A stretch of DNA of 36,661 nucleotides from Acidobacteriota bacterium (GCA_016929335.1 JAFGIY010000075.1:1-36661), one strand, 5' to 3'. Positions 15,755 to 24,427 are shown, counted from the stretch's first letter. The notes: a model not told the origin generated them from the sequence alone. Made by a program: numbers and translations.

Positions 15755-18055
15755 TTATCGATTGGCGCCGAATGTGAGCCATTCCATTGGAACAAGCTCG
15801 CGGTTCTGCGTTTGCGATTCTCCGATTGCACGTTCAACGGATGTTTCATATTTGGTTTCCGGTTCCACACTGATTGCCGGGACCATCTGGCACATGGCCA
15901 GACGTTCAATTTGCCGCGGTGAAAACATTTCAAGCCGGTGCGTAGCAACTCTCACTCCATCCCTGCGCGCTCTTTCAAATACAATCGGTTCGAGGCGGCA
16001 GCTTTCGGGCATCACCACGGTCAGGCACTCCCTGCAGAATGGGAGAACCATCAGCGCCAGGCCGGTAGGCCAGTCATGCTCTGCGAGAGCAATTCCATGT
16101 TTTTTCTCGCACCATTTTTTCAATCTGCCTGCAGAGAATAAATCTCCACCCTCATAGCCGTAGATGGGATTGCGGTTATAGCGTGTCATTTCCGCCCATT
16201 GTGCAAACTGCCGGTTTGTCCAGAAAATGGGCTGGAAGATCGCTATCCCATGGTAATGGTCAACGCCATAGTAGCAGCCGTGAATTGCCTTGTGATTTAT
16301 GGTCTGTGAATATCCGTAGCCGATGCTGGCAACCATACAGTCCCCTTTTGTCTTCCGGATTGTCTGGAATTCTTCAGCATTCCGGACATGCTTCTTTATG
16401 TAATCCAGAGGCTCAATCAGTACCTTCCAGTCGGCGGCGTCGTGTTTCTCCGGGGACAGAATCCATACGACTGGAAATCCGTCCATGGATCTGATGGATA
16501 GAGGTGTTTCTTTAAAAATACGGTCTCGTACAAAAAACCGGTTTTTCCCCCGGGAGAAATCTCTCAGAGTAGATTTCATGTCTATACCGTCCAGAAGGTT
16601 GCCCTCGAAAACAATGGTTTTACGCGCAGGCTGTTTTTTCCTGGCGGCCTGTATCGCCTGAAACGTCATGGAACTGATCAGGTATTCCCATGGGCGCCAG
16701 GTATATCTGTACCAGGAAGAGTTTGTAGTCACCGTTGCATCCCACTTGTAGACAATCCGCTTGTTTTTCGACGAAGGGCGGAAGTCCGGAATGGACTGCA
16801 GGTAGATGCGCTTGCTTGACGGGAGGCCGCTGTCGACAAGCGTCGCGCAATCGAGATCCTCTATTTCATCGGCAGGAGGCATGAGGACAGGGCAATCGGG
16901 ATGAGCCTCGGGTCGAACCCAGGGATATTTCATGAAGGTCTCCGTCAGAGCATTCACAAATGCCTCACTCATCGTTTCCTTTGCAGCCTGGATAACCATG
17001 GACAAGTCCGGGACCGCCCTGTGGGCAAGCTGCTGCATTCCGTGCAGGTAGGCTTCAAAGCCGGGGAATGCCTCAAGGTCACAGGTCCGCTTTCCCGGGA
17101 GAGTATCGAGTGGTTTATCAAAATGATGTTTGAACGCCTTTTTAAGAATGCGGCGGAATAATTCCCGGGAACGAAGAGATTTCGTCCATTCTTTGGAAAT
17201 GTCCGGAACGGGGATCCGCCGTTCCTCATAGACTTCGGCCAATGCCGGGAACAGATCCATGTATTGAACGGCAATCGAGGGGTGGATGATGGTTTTCTTG
17301 AAATCAGCCGGATCCATGTTCTGTTCCTCGAAAACGGGCGCAGGTTTTATGCAATCGTCTTCAAACATCTGCGAAATCTTCTGCCAATGAGCCATCCCGC
17401 AGGTAAATAGGACTTTGGAATATTGCCGCATTAGCGTCCGGATGCGGGCCGTCATCGCGGTTTCTCTTCGCAGATCGATTTCCGGGTCGCGCGTGGCGTC
17501 AGCCAGCGCGGCGTTGGTCTTCAGATAGGCGGCCATGCCGTTGTGCATCGATTGCGGATCCTGAATCACGGCAGGCTTGTACAGACCGTTCGCCATTTCT
17601 TCAAGATCCACTCCATATAAGGGCACCCCAAGTTGAATCGAACATCGGATGGCTTCAATGATCGAGTCGACAGGAGAAAGATAGAGAATGGAATGATCCG
17701 TGAATCCCAGTTCTCTATAAAGGATCTCCGGAGGCAGTTCGCTGAGATCTTTCCCGGTTTTCCTCTGAAGCCGGAATGCCTTTTCTTTGAACGATGCGCG
17801 AATCATCCGGTTCCGTTTGATAAGTCCGAACATGACCGGAAACCGATTGGCGGCTCCCGTTTCGAGTTCCCGGATCCGGTTCCGTACGGCGATGGCGGTT
17901 TGGGGGCCCAGTTCGACGGCGATAGCGTCCGGTTGTGTTGCAGGATGAAAGCAGATCCGGTTTACTTCCGCGGCGAAGATATGGCTGAAGTGTATGGCCG
18001 GCACGGCATACAGATCACTGTTTTGTCGATGAATGGATATGGGTGGATGGAACAT
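15755..18055 (-). CDS. TraB/PrgY-like domain protein with large novel C-terminal half
   Basis: This 766-residue protein looks like a member of the TraB/PrgY/GumN/EreA-ChaN superfamily in residues about 15-235. Matching features are VPAIHFSHIF (His22, His25), PDAIAVELG (Glu48), a GVPLYGVDLEEM stretch, and RRETAMTARIRTLMRQYSKVLF followed by CGMAHW (Arg197-Glu198, His223). These correspond to the family's paired Glu/His and RE...GxxH motifs, proposed to form a metal-dependent hydrolase. Residues 240-766 are not recognised: they are rich in Trp, Tyr and Cys and contain no obvious transmembrane helix. The ATG at 18055 (GGAGAG upstream) overlaps the MoxR-like gene by 41 bases, so translation is coupled. 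It is plausibly the substrate or effector of the MoxR ATPase. The family call is moderately sure; the function is not known. Confidence 0.6.
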   Translation of the reverse strand: MFHPPISIHRQNSDLYAVPAIHFSHIFAAEVNRICFHPATQPDAIAVELGPQTAIAVRNRIRELETGAANRFPVMFGLIKRNRMIRASFKEKAFRLQRKTGKDLSELPPEILYRELGFTDHSILYLSPVDSIIEAIRCSIQLGVPLYGVDLEEMANGLYKPAVIQDPQSMHNGMAAYLKTNAALADATRDPEIDLRRETAMTARIRTLMRQYSKVLFTCGMAHWQKISQMFEDDCIKPAPVFEEQNMDPADFKKTIIHPSIAVQYMDLFPALAEVYEERRIPVPDISKEWTKSLRSRELFRRILKKAFKHHFDKPLDTLPGKRTCDLEAFPGFEAYLHGMQQLAHRAVPDLSMVIQAAKETMSEAFVNALTETFMKYPWVRPEAHPDCPVLMPPADEIEDLDCATLVDSGLPSSKRIYLQSIPDFRPSSKNKRIVYKWDATVTTNSSWYRYTWRPWEYLISSMTFQAIQAARKKQPARKTIVFEGNLLDGIDMKSTLRDFSRGKNRFFVRDRIFKETPLSIRSMDGFPVVWILSPEKHDAADWKVLIEPLDYIKKHVRNAEEFQTIRKTKGDCMVASIGYGYSQTINHKAIHGCYYGVDHYHGIAIFQPIFWTNRQFAQWAEMTRYNRNPIYGYEGGDLFSAGRLKKWCEKKHGIALAEHDWPTGLALMVLPFCRECLTVVMPESCRLEPIVFERARRDGVRVATHRLEMFSPRQIERLAMCQMVPAISVEPETKYETSVERAIGESQTQNRELVPMEWLTFGANR

Positions 18056-18938
18056 TGTTATCTCTCCGTGTGCTTTCCCGGAACACATCAAAGGCTTTAT
18101 CCAGATGTTTTTCCTCGATTGGAGCGGATTCGCATGAATCCGATTCCAGATTGCAGGGGCGCCGGTCCCTCAGCGACTCAAAGTCGGCCAGATTGAGTGC
18201 ATAGCCGAAGATGTAGATGCTGTCCCGGGGAGTTGGAGGCCGGTTTATTCCGTTGTTTGTCCACAACTCCCAGAACCTGTCGAGCAGAGAAGATCCGTCG
18301 GCCTTCATTTCCTCGAAATGGGACCGGATAATTCCGTCAATTTCGGAACGCTCCGGATACTCAACCCGGATAACGGGACGCATGCGCGACCGTATGAATT
18401 CCGGCAACGGTGTTTCATCCAGATCGTCGGTATTTGTAGCCGCGATGAAGCGGAATCCGCGATGAGCGTGGATGCGTTCGCCCAGTAGAACGGAATCGAC
18501 ATAGCGTCGTTCGTCCAGAATACTTGCCAGAGGCGCCAGCGCACGCGGCCTGATCTTTGCTATTTCGTCGATAAAGCACACTCCTCCGCGCAGCATTGCC
18601 GTCACCAGCGGAGATACGATGTAGTCCATTTTTTTGCCGGGATCGTCGCTGAAGCGTACGGAGCAGATCAGGTCTTCCGCCGTGACGTCTTCATGTCCCT
18701 GAAAAATATAGAGCTCCTTGTCGCATAGCCGGGCACACTCGTAGACGATCCGGTTTTTCCCCACGCCGGGTTCTCCCACCAGGAGCGGCGACAGCGGCTG
18801 CGAGGATTGTCTCCCCATCCAGGCAGCGAGCACCTTTCTCATTTCATTTTCTCTTGCCACGATCCGGCTATGAGTCCCCTGATACGGAGGACTCAATTGA
18901 ACGGTCTTTCCCTGGATTTTTGCGTTGCGTTCCTTCAT
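18015..18938 (-). CDS. MoxR-like AAA+ ATPase (first copy)
   Basis: This 307-residue AAA+ protein is of the MoxR/RavA/McrB-like helix-2-insert group. It has Walker A GEPGVGKN at 55-62 (the usual Ser/Thr after Lys is Asn), Walker B VCFIDEI at 120-126, sensor-1 IAATNT at 165-170 and an arginine finger in FIRSRM near 181-186. MoxR proteins remodel or mature partner proteins, often with a VWA protein; one is present in the neighbouring operon (24427-26541). The ATG at 18938 has AAGGAG seven bases upstream. A sigma-54-type promoter lies at 18985-19001. It heads the operon with the TraB-like and TPR-like genes. The Walker A Asn may weaken Mg-nucleotide binding, so its activity needs a biochemical test. 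Confidence 0.85.
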   Translation of the reverse strand: MKERNAKIQGKTVQLSPPYQGTHSRIVARENEMRKVLAAWMGRQSSQPLSPLLVGEPGVGKNRIVYECARLCDKELYIFQGHEDVTAEDLICSVRFSDDPGKKMDYIVSPLVTAMLRGGVCFIDEIAKIRPRALAPLASILDERRYVDSVLLGERIHAHRGFRFIAATNTDDLDETPLPEFIRSRMRPVIRVEYPERSEIDGIIRSHFEEMKADGSSLLDRFWELWTNNGINRPPTPRDSIYIFGYALNLADFESLRDRRPCNLESDSCESAPIEEKHLDKAFDVFRESTRRDNNVPSTHIHSSTKQ

Positions 18939-18984
18939 TCTGTCGCTCCTTCGATGTCCTGTTTCGGGCTTGCATCTTCTATCC

Positions 18985-19001
18985 ATGCAACATCGTGGCC
19001 A
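18985..19001 (-). promoter_or_regulatory. Sigma-54 (-24/-12) promoter of the MoxR-TraB-like-TPR operon
   Basis: The minus strand reads TGGCCACGATGTTGCAT. GG of the -24 element is at 19000-18999 and GC of the -12 element at 18988-18987, giving the canonical 12-base register. The -12 half (TTGCAT) is perfect and the -24 half has one mismatch (TGGCC for TGGCA). The expected transcript starts about 35-40 bases before the MoxR start codon at 18938. Confidence 0.6.
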
Positions 19002-19128
19002 GTAGAACCTTTGAATTCAGAGCCGCGCAGAATCAATGCATTAGCCGTGTTCCGGGGGCGGGGAGGTTGATTTATTCAAGTGAATTGACCGCCATCGCGC
19101 TATTGAGTTGGATGTCCCTTCGGGCCAT

Positions 19129-19204
19129 GGATGCCCTTCAGGGCATCCCCACATGAAGAAAGACTAATCGCTTCTATCATGTGCGTCCGGTCATCAGGCC
19201 GGAC
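19129..19204. repeat. Hairpin pair in divergent intergenic region
   Basis: GGATGCCC-TTCA-GGGCATCC (19129-19148) is followed by CCACATGAAGAAAG, resembling the CCACATGAGAAA border of the palindromic family. A second hairpin, GTCCGG/CCGGAC, lies at 19185-19204. The full gap 18939-19297 between the divergent genes contains the sigma-54 site, these hairpins and a possible weak sigma-70 -35 box (TTGACT at 19222-19227). No gene is seen in it. Confidence 0.5.
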
Positions 19205-19297
19205 CATTCGTGGCTTGCTTTTTGACTTCAAGCTGGATTATTACTGATGCGGCAATTTCAAAATCGCGCGCTAATCCAGACTCGGAGACAAATCGTC

Positions 19298-20968
19298 ATG
19301 GACTACGATCCGGAAGCCAAGATCAGAATTATTTCCATCAGCATTACGCCGAACGCAGTGCCTGCTTTTGATTCTTTGCCGATAGCATCCGCCGAGGAAC
19401 TCCTCCTGGTGAGAGACAGGACAGCGCCTGTTGCTCATGTGATCGGCATTAGTGAATCGGAGGCTCTGTTTGCGAAATTGCGCAATGCCATTCATGACTG
19501 CGGGAAACAGCGTCGAAGCGGCGTACATAACCAGACGATTGCGCTCTCAAAATACATGCTGGATAAGCGTCCCAAAATACCGCTGATCAGGGCGGACTAT
19601 TCCGTTTCGGGACGCGCTCTGCAAGGCATTTCTCATCTTCTAAAAGAAGCGGGCGAGGACTGTAACATTTATTTAATTGCGGTAAACGACAAGGTCCTTG
19701 AGGGACTGAACAGAGAAGCCGGCGCAAAACGAGCCAATCCGCCGTCTCATGCATATTTTCTGCAAAACATACCGGACGATCCGGAACTGGCGAGCGTCTA
19801 TATCGGGCGTGAGCCTGCGTTCATAAAAGTCCGCAAACAGATTCAGGTCGCAGCGGGGAATGATCTGCCTGTACTGATCATCGGCGAGTCCGGCACGGGC
19901 AAAGAGCTTGTGGCCAGAGAAATACACAACCGCAGCCGGCGTGCCCAAAAGGGGGGCAAGTTCCTGGCTGTCAACTGCGCGGCCATTTCTCCTTACCTTC
20001 TGGAATCGGAGTTGTTCGGGGTTGAAGCCCATTATCTTCCCGAAATAAAAGTGACGAAGAAAGGTTTGTGGGAGGAAGCGGGCGGCGGGACTCTTTTACT
20101 GGACGAGATCGGCAACATGTCGATCGAGCACCAGCCGAAAATACTTCGCGCGCTGCAGAACAAGGAAATCTACAGGCTCGGCGGGACAAAGGTGATCAGG
20201 GTCGACGCACGGGTGCTGGCAGCTACGAACAAAGATCTTGTGGGTATGATTGCGCGGCGCGAATTTATGGCGGATCTCTATTCGCGCCTGGCTTGCATCC
20301 CGATTTATACGCCTTCTCTCCGCGAATCGCCCGCAGCTCTGGAGTATCTTGCGCAACAATGCTGGAAAAAGATCACCGGCCGGCCGGACGGCGCCTTGCC
20401 CCGCGAGATCATTCATATCCTGCCGGAATACACACTTCTGGGCAATTACCGGGCTCTTCAGAACGCTCTCAACCGGTTGCATGCCTACATGAGTGCGGAG
20501 GGCCTGACCAGGGTAAACAAAGCCTATTTTAGAGAGGCGATGGAGAATCCGGAGCATCTTCTCGGAAGCCTTGATGTCCCTACAACGGCAGGAGGAGCGG
20601 AGGCGTATCGGGCCGAATGCCTGCAGAATCTGCGGGAGGCCGCAAAATACATTCGGAAATGCAAAGTGGTTTTGCGCCCGCTGTTACGCGGGATTGTTCA
20701 GGATGAGAAATCCATTAGCCGCATATTATCCGCGCTTCGGGAGCCATATGAAGAATTGGACGGCCTGTGCATGGATCCGTCTGCCTTTTATGGCTATGAG
20801 ACACATACGGAAGTGTCGCAATTTGTCGGCAGATTTGCCGGGCTGATGGACCAGCTGAAGATCGATCCGGCTCGCGTGCTTGCGTACTGGGAAAAACATC
20901 TGGAAAACTGGTACGACCTGACCCTCGGCCGTATCCAGCATGAAATCATGGAACTCACGCAAGTCTGA
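19298..20968 (+). CDS. Enhancer-binding-protein-type AAA+ protein lacking GAFTGA and HTH
   Basis: This 556-residue protein has an AAA+ domain (about 165-400) clearly of the sigma-54-activator family: Walker A GESGTGKE at 196-203, NCAAISPYLLESELFG at 226-241, GGTLLLDEIG at 263-272, sensor region VLAATNKDL, and DLYSRL with LRES. In place of the sigma-54-contacting GAFTGA loop it has HYLPEI at 245-250, with no length change. The C-terminal 150 residues have no Fis-type helix-turn-helix. The N-terminal 165 residues are an unrecognised sensor-like domain. It should still be an ATPase, but classical sigma-54 activation looks impossible. The ATG at 19298 is favoured (GGAGA upstream); an in-frame ATG at 19247 would add 17 residues. 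It lies between two outward-facing sigma-54 promoters, which is hard to reconcile with its missing loop. Confidence 0.8.
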   Translation: MDYDPEAKIRIISISITPNAVPAFDSLPIASAEELLLVRDRTAPVAHVIGISESEALFAKLRNAIHDCGKQRRSGVHNQTIALSKYMLDKRPKIPLIRADYSVSGRALQGISHLLKEAGEDCNIYLIAVNDKVLEGLNREAGAKRANPPSHAYFLQNIPDDPELASVYIGREPAFIKVRKQIQVAAGNDLPVLIIGESGTGKELVAREIHNRSRRAQKGGKFLAVNCAAISPYLLESELFGVEAHYLPEIKVTKKGLWEEAGGGTLLLDEIGNMSIEHQPKILRALQNKEIYRLGGTKVIRVDARVLAATNKDLVGMIARREFMADLYSRLACIPIYTPSLRESPAALEYLAQQCWKKITGRPDGALPREIIHILPEYTLLGNYRALQNALNRLHAYMSAEGLTRVNKAYFREAMENPEHLLGSLDVPTTAGGAEAYRAECLQNLREAAKYIRKCKVVLRPLLRGIVQDEKSISRILSALREPYEELDGLCMDPSAFYGYETHTEVSQFVGRFAGLMDQLKIDPARVLAYWEKHLENWYDLTLGRIQHEIMELTQV

Positions 20969-21096
20969 AGACGCATGGGGCAGGGGACTCAACTAAACTC
21001 GGGAATATTGAAACTCAAGGTCCATAACTCAACGGTCTTCTGCTGCGCGGATCTGCAATCCATACAAAAACCGCAACTTATTTAAACTTCATTATC

Positions 21097-21112
21097 AGGC
21101 ACACTTATTGCT
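21097..21112 (+). promoter_or_regulatory. Sigma-54 (-24/-12) promoter of the ClpB-like/MoxR/VWA operon
   Basis: The sequence is AGGCACACTTATTGCT: GGCAC, five bases, TTGCT. GG at 21098-21099 and GC at 21110-21111 are in the canonical 12-base register; only the first T of TGGCAC is changed. The predicted start is near 21123, ahead of AAAGGA and the ATG at 21159. Upstream, at 20986-21031, the word ACTCAA recurs three times (20987, 21012, 21027), a possible activator-binding array, though this is weak. Confidence 0.65.
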
Positions 21113-21158
21113 ATCCCTTCATTTGAGCATCCGTGATCCACTGAAAGGATAAAGTGCA

Positions 21159-23402
21159 ATGCGCGAGGAATCGCAGGTGCCGGTTAATGATCCATGGGCG
21201 GGAGCCGGACCGTCTGTAAGCCTGAACCAGGTTGCGGCACTCATCAGCAAATGCTGCGGATTTGAAGTCAAGCTTTCTGCGGACGGCAATTCCTTTTCCT
21301 CCATTCCGAAACAGCGGGCCGGAATTCAGTCCGTTTCCGCTGAAATCGTCGACAACGCGGTGATCCACATTCATTTCGAGATCATCCGGACCCGAGGCAA
21401 GGCAAGAATTCCTGCGGGAGTGCTTTTCAATCGCCTGGCCAGGCTTGATGAAAAGTGCGCGATCATCAAGCCCCCTCGAAAGCCGGCTGACGGAGAAACC
21501 GGCTTATGGGTTGCGCTGAAAGTGCAGGCGACGCCGATGTCCGTGACACGCGAAAGCGCATTTCTCGCCGAACTGGAAAAGCTGGACGAACTGGCCATCG
21601 TCATTCAACAGGAAATACCCGCATTGGAAATCCCTCAGAGGCTGGCGGATCTTTTTGCGAAACTGGAGGAATTCACTCTTGAGCCCGTTTATCCGCTGGA
21701 TCTGATAGAAACCCGCGATGAGGAAATCCTGAATTGGGCTCAGACAACGCTCGATTGTCTGAATGGAGATGTTTCCGTTGCCATCGAGTCGGCATTTCCT
21801 GCTGCGGAGACCTATGCCCTGGCCGCTCTGGCGCAGGCGGCTGCAAAGCTGGGGAGGGTGCTGGGAATCATCGGTGAACCTGCCATCAACCCGAAATCGG
21901 TTATTGAGCTGTCCAGAAAAGTTCCGGGAACCATTGTCATCCCTGCGGTCCGCTTAAGTCTCGGCACGAACGCCTATGAGCTGAATAACGAAGTCCAGGC
22001 GATGCTGTCGCAACTCTCACTTTCAGGGCATCCCGTATTTTTTGCCGGTACTCAGGAACAGCTCCAGTCCATCTTCAGCGGAGGACAGGGAGGGCGGAAT
22101 GATCCGTTTCATCCGGTCCTGCGCCATGTCCCTGCATCCGGCATAGAGTGTCTGGTGGAATTTGCGGTGCGCAAGGCGGGCAAGTCGCATGGCGGGATCT
22201 CAAAAAGCGTGGCAAAATTATTGACCGAAGATATCCTCAAAGCGCTTGAATCCCACGATTCCTCGGAGCAGAGACGGATACTGCCGATCATTGCCGCAAG
22301 GACCGTCAGGGTATGGGCTGAAGGGCAGCAGGATCCGCTTCCCATGTCGGATTATGTTTCGGCGGTGAGTTCCATGTCTGAGACCCTTGCGGGGCTCACA
22401 TCAAAAAGCCGCAGTAAGCGCTCTGCAGTCGTACAGAATCATTTCCTGAAAGCTTTCACCGATCCTGAACTGCCGTCCTGTCTGCGGGAGCGCCTGCTTG
22501 CACAGGATTTTGCCCTCGATGCGCTTGTTGCGCGGCTGCGGATGGAATGCCTGACCCGGCCGCTCCATCAACCGCTCCGGTATTGCGCTCAGGGGACACC
22601 GGGAACAGGGAAGTCGGAAAGCGCTGTTCTTCTCGCCAACCGCCTCGATATTCCCTATATCAACATCGATGCGGCGAGCATGCCGGATTATTACACGGCT
22701 GCTGCGCAGTTGCTCGGATCGGGCCGTGGTATTGTCGGTTCCTATCAGCAGGGCCGGCTGGAACAGGCTGCCAAGCATTTTCGCGGCGCGCTCATTGAGA
22801 TCAGCGACCTGGATCATGCACCTCTGTCTGTGCGCTCCGTGCTTGCGGACCTGTTTCTTCAAATACTCGAAACCGGAGAAGGCCAGAGCGCCGCAGGCTC
22901 CATGTTCTCCTGCGCAAACCTGATTTTTGCCTTCACCATGAACCTGCCGGACGGCATGGATGAAACCTGCCGGAAGAGTATCGGATTCAATCAGCAGCTT
23001 TCACGCCGGGATATCAGCGCGCGTGTCGCAGCCGAGATCAAGAGAATGCTTTCCGGCGCTTTCTTGAGCCGTGTCGGAACTCCGGTGATTTTTGATCCGC
23101 TGGATGGCGCGGCGCTGGCATCCATTCTCGAACAGGCAATCCGGAAAGCCATCGTCTCAGCAGCAGAGCGCACCAGCCTGATGATCGGAGACGTCAGTAT
23201 GGAAGAGGGCGTGGGCGCTGCAATTGTGGCTTCCCTGGAGTTGAACATCACATCGTTCGGGGCGCGCGCGCTGCTGGAGCATGGACGGATGATGGCTGCG
23301 GAGGCGTTCCTCGAATTAAAAGGAAAGCACAGCTCGCTCCGGGGAAAAAACCTGCGCGTTTCACCGGTTTCGGATGGGAAGCTGGCAATCAATCCTGAAT
23401 AG
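21159..23402 (+). CDS. YbjN/T3SC-like domain fused to ClpB-type AAA+ ATPase
   Basis: This protein has 747 residues. Residues about 20-155 resemble the YbjN/type-III-chaperone-like fold (a strand-rich stretch ending in AELEKLDELAIVIQQEIP). Residues about 205-390 look like a degraded AAA+ domain: a TIVIPAVRLSLG strand, then VFFAGTQEQLQSIF, with no P-loop. Residues about 440-720 form a second AAA+ domain of ClpB/ClpA D2 type with Walker A GTPGTGKS at 479-486, the Walker B region ALIEISDLDHA at 544-554 (Ser-Asp where Asp-Glu is usual), sensor AFTMNLPDG and finger AFLSRVG at 634-640. AAAGGA lies upstream of the ATG. It begins the operon driven by the 21097 sigma-54 site, 11 bases ahead of the second MoxR gene. 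It likely acts as a remodelling ATPase; hydrolysis may be impaired by the Walker B change. The N-terminal assignment is tentative. Confidence 0.75.
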   Translation: MREESQVPVNDPWAGAGPSVSLNQVAALISKCCGFEVKLSADGNSFSSIPKQRAGIQSVSAEIVDNAVIHIHFEIIRTRGKARIPAGVLFNRLARLDEKCAIIKPPRKPADGETGLWVALKVQATPMSVTRESAFLAELEKLDELAIVIQQEIPALEIPQRLADLFAKLEEFTLEPVYPLDLIETRDEEILNWAQTTLDCLNGDVSVAIESAFPAAETYALAALAQAAAKLGRVLGIIGEPAINPKSVIELSRKVPGTIVIPAVRLSLGTNAYELNNEVQAMLSQLSLSGHPVFFAGTQEQLQSIFSGGQGGRNDPFHPVLRHVPASGIECLVEFAVRKAGKSHGGISKSVAKLLTEDILKALESHDSSEQRRILPIIAARTVRVWAEGQQDPLPMSDYVSAVSSMSETLAGLTSKSRSKRSAVVQNHFLKAFTDPELPSCLRERLLAQDFALDALVARLRMECLTRPLHQPLRYCAQGTPGTGKSESAVLLANRLDIPYINIDAASMPDYYTAAAQLLGSGRGIVGSYQQGRLEQAAKHFRGALIEISDLDHAPLSVRSVLADLFLQILETGEGQSAAGSMFSCANLIFAFTMNLPDGMDETCRKSIGFNQQLSRRDISARVAAEIKRMLSGAFLSRVGTPVIFDPLDGAALASILEQAIRKAIVSAAERTSLMIGDVSMEEGVGAAIVASLELNITSFGARALLEHGRMMAAEAFLELKGKHSSLRGKNLRVSPVSDGKLAINPE

Positions 23403-23413
23403 GGGAGGTTAGG

Positions 23414-24427
23414 GTGTCATCTCAAATCTATCATGTGGATAAGCATCGCGAATATCAAAAGGCCGGCCCCACCGATCTGATCCGTCTCTTGCCCGCGCCG
23501 GGAGCCAATTCATTGTTCCTGCCAAAATCACTCATTGAGATAGTGGTATACGGAATCGTGAATTGTGAAATCACGCACCTGAGCGGACAGAGCGGCTCCG
23601 CGAAGAGTTCTTTGATTGAGGCGCTTTTCCTGGAGCCGGTGAATTTCAGCTTAATCTGCCGCGGGCTCGGATATCCCGAAAAGCCCTTGAAAGTGCATCC
23701 CATTGAAATGGCAACTTTTGAAACGCCCGGCGAACTCTACCAGCGGAGGGCGCTGAAAAGCGGAACCACTTTTGACGAGGAAAGTCTCCTCGTCAATGCT
23801 CTCATGCATTGTATGGAATCGAATGGTACGTTCTACGCTCTGATCTGGCTTCGTGAAATGGGCCGCGTCCACTCTGCCAGCGTCCAAGGCGGGCTGCTCG
23901 ACCTCATGGTGAGAGGCGATATCCTTCTGCCGAATGGCAGCCGCGTTGACGGAACGAAAATCGCCTGGGTGGTGGACAGCAACTATCAGGCGGAATCGGA
24001 TGCAATACATACTCTGGTCACACTGGATGATGCGCTCAAACGCCGGTTTACGATCAACCTGACGATGGATTACCTGTCGGCGGAACAGGAGTATCAGGTC
24101 CTCGAATACCTCTGTTCGGGAGGCGAATGGGGAAAGATCGAACGGTCTTTACTGAAGGACGTGGTTCATCTGGGCCATGCTATCCGCCGCAGCAAATCTG
24201 AGGGTAGTCTTCAATCTGTGCCTCCGCCTACGATCTACGGATACCTGGCTTTCTTGAGAATGGCCAAAACACTTCCTCATCTGAGTCTTCACCAGATCGC
24301 TTTATCCACCCTCCTGGGGAACGCCGGCTCTGATGATCGCAAAGCCGCAGCTCTGGTTTTCAACCAGGTATTCGGTCTGCAGGGACAAGACGAAGAAGAT
24401 TCCATATCCTTAGGAAAGTTGTTTTAA
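23414..24427 (+). CDS. MoxR-like AAA+ ATPase (second copy, degenerate motifs)
   Basis: This 337-residue MoxR-type AAA+ protein has Walker A GQSGSAKS at 58-65 (Ala for the last Gly) and Walker B ALIWLREM at 142-149, with Arg where the metal-binding Asp should be. The sensor-1 strand is KIAWVVDSN at 182-190, and LDDALKRRF at 204-212 holds the finger region. It may bind but poorly hydrolyse nucleotide and could be a structural ring member. It starts with GTG at 23414, preceded by GGGGAGG across the end of the upstream gene. Its TAA overlaps the ATG of the VWA gene (TAATG), giving tight translational coupling, which is the classical MoxR-VWA pairing. It is divergent from the other MoxR-like protein in this window (18015-18938). 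Confidence 0.82.
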   Translation: MSSQIYHVDKHREYQKAGPTDLIRLLPAPGANSLFLPKSLIEIVVYGIVNCEITHLSGQSGSAKSSLIEALFLEPVNFSLICRGLGYPEKPLKVHPIEMATFETPGELYQRRALKSGTTFDEESLLVNALMHCMESNGTFYALIWLREMGRVHSASVQGGLLDLMVRGDILLPNGSRVDGTKIAWVVDSNYQAESDAIHTLVTLDDALKRRFTINLTMDYLSAEQEYQVLEYLCSGGEWGKIERSLLKDVVHLGHAIRRSKSEGSLQSVPPPTIYGYLAFLRMAKTLPHLSLHQIALSTLLGNAGSDDRKAAALVFNQVFGLQGQDEEDSISLGKLF

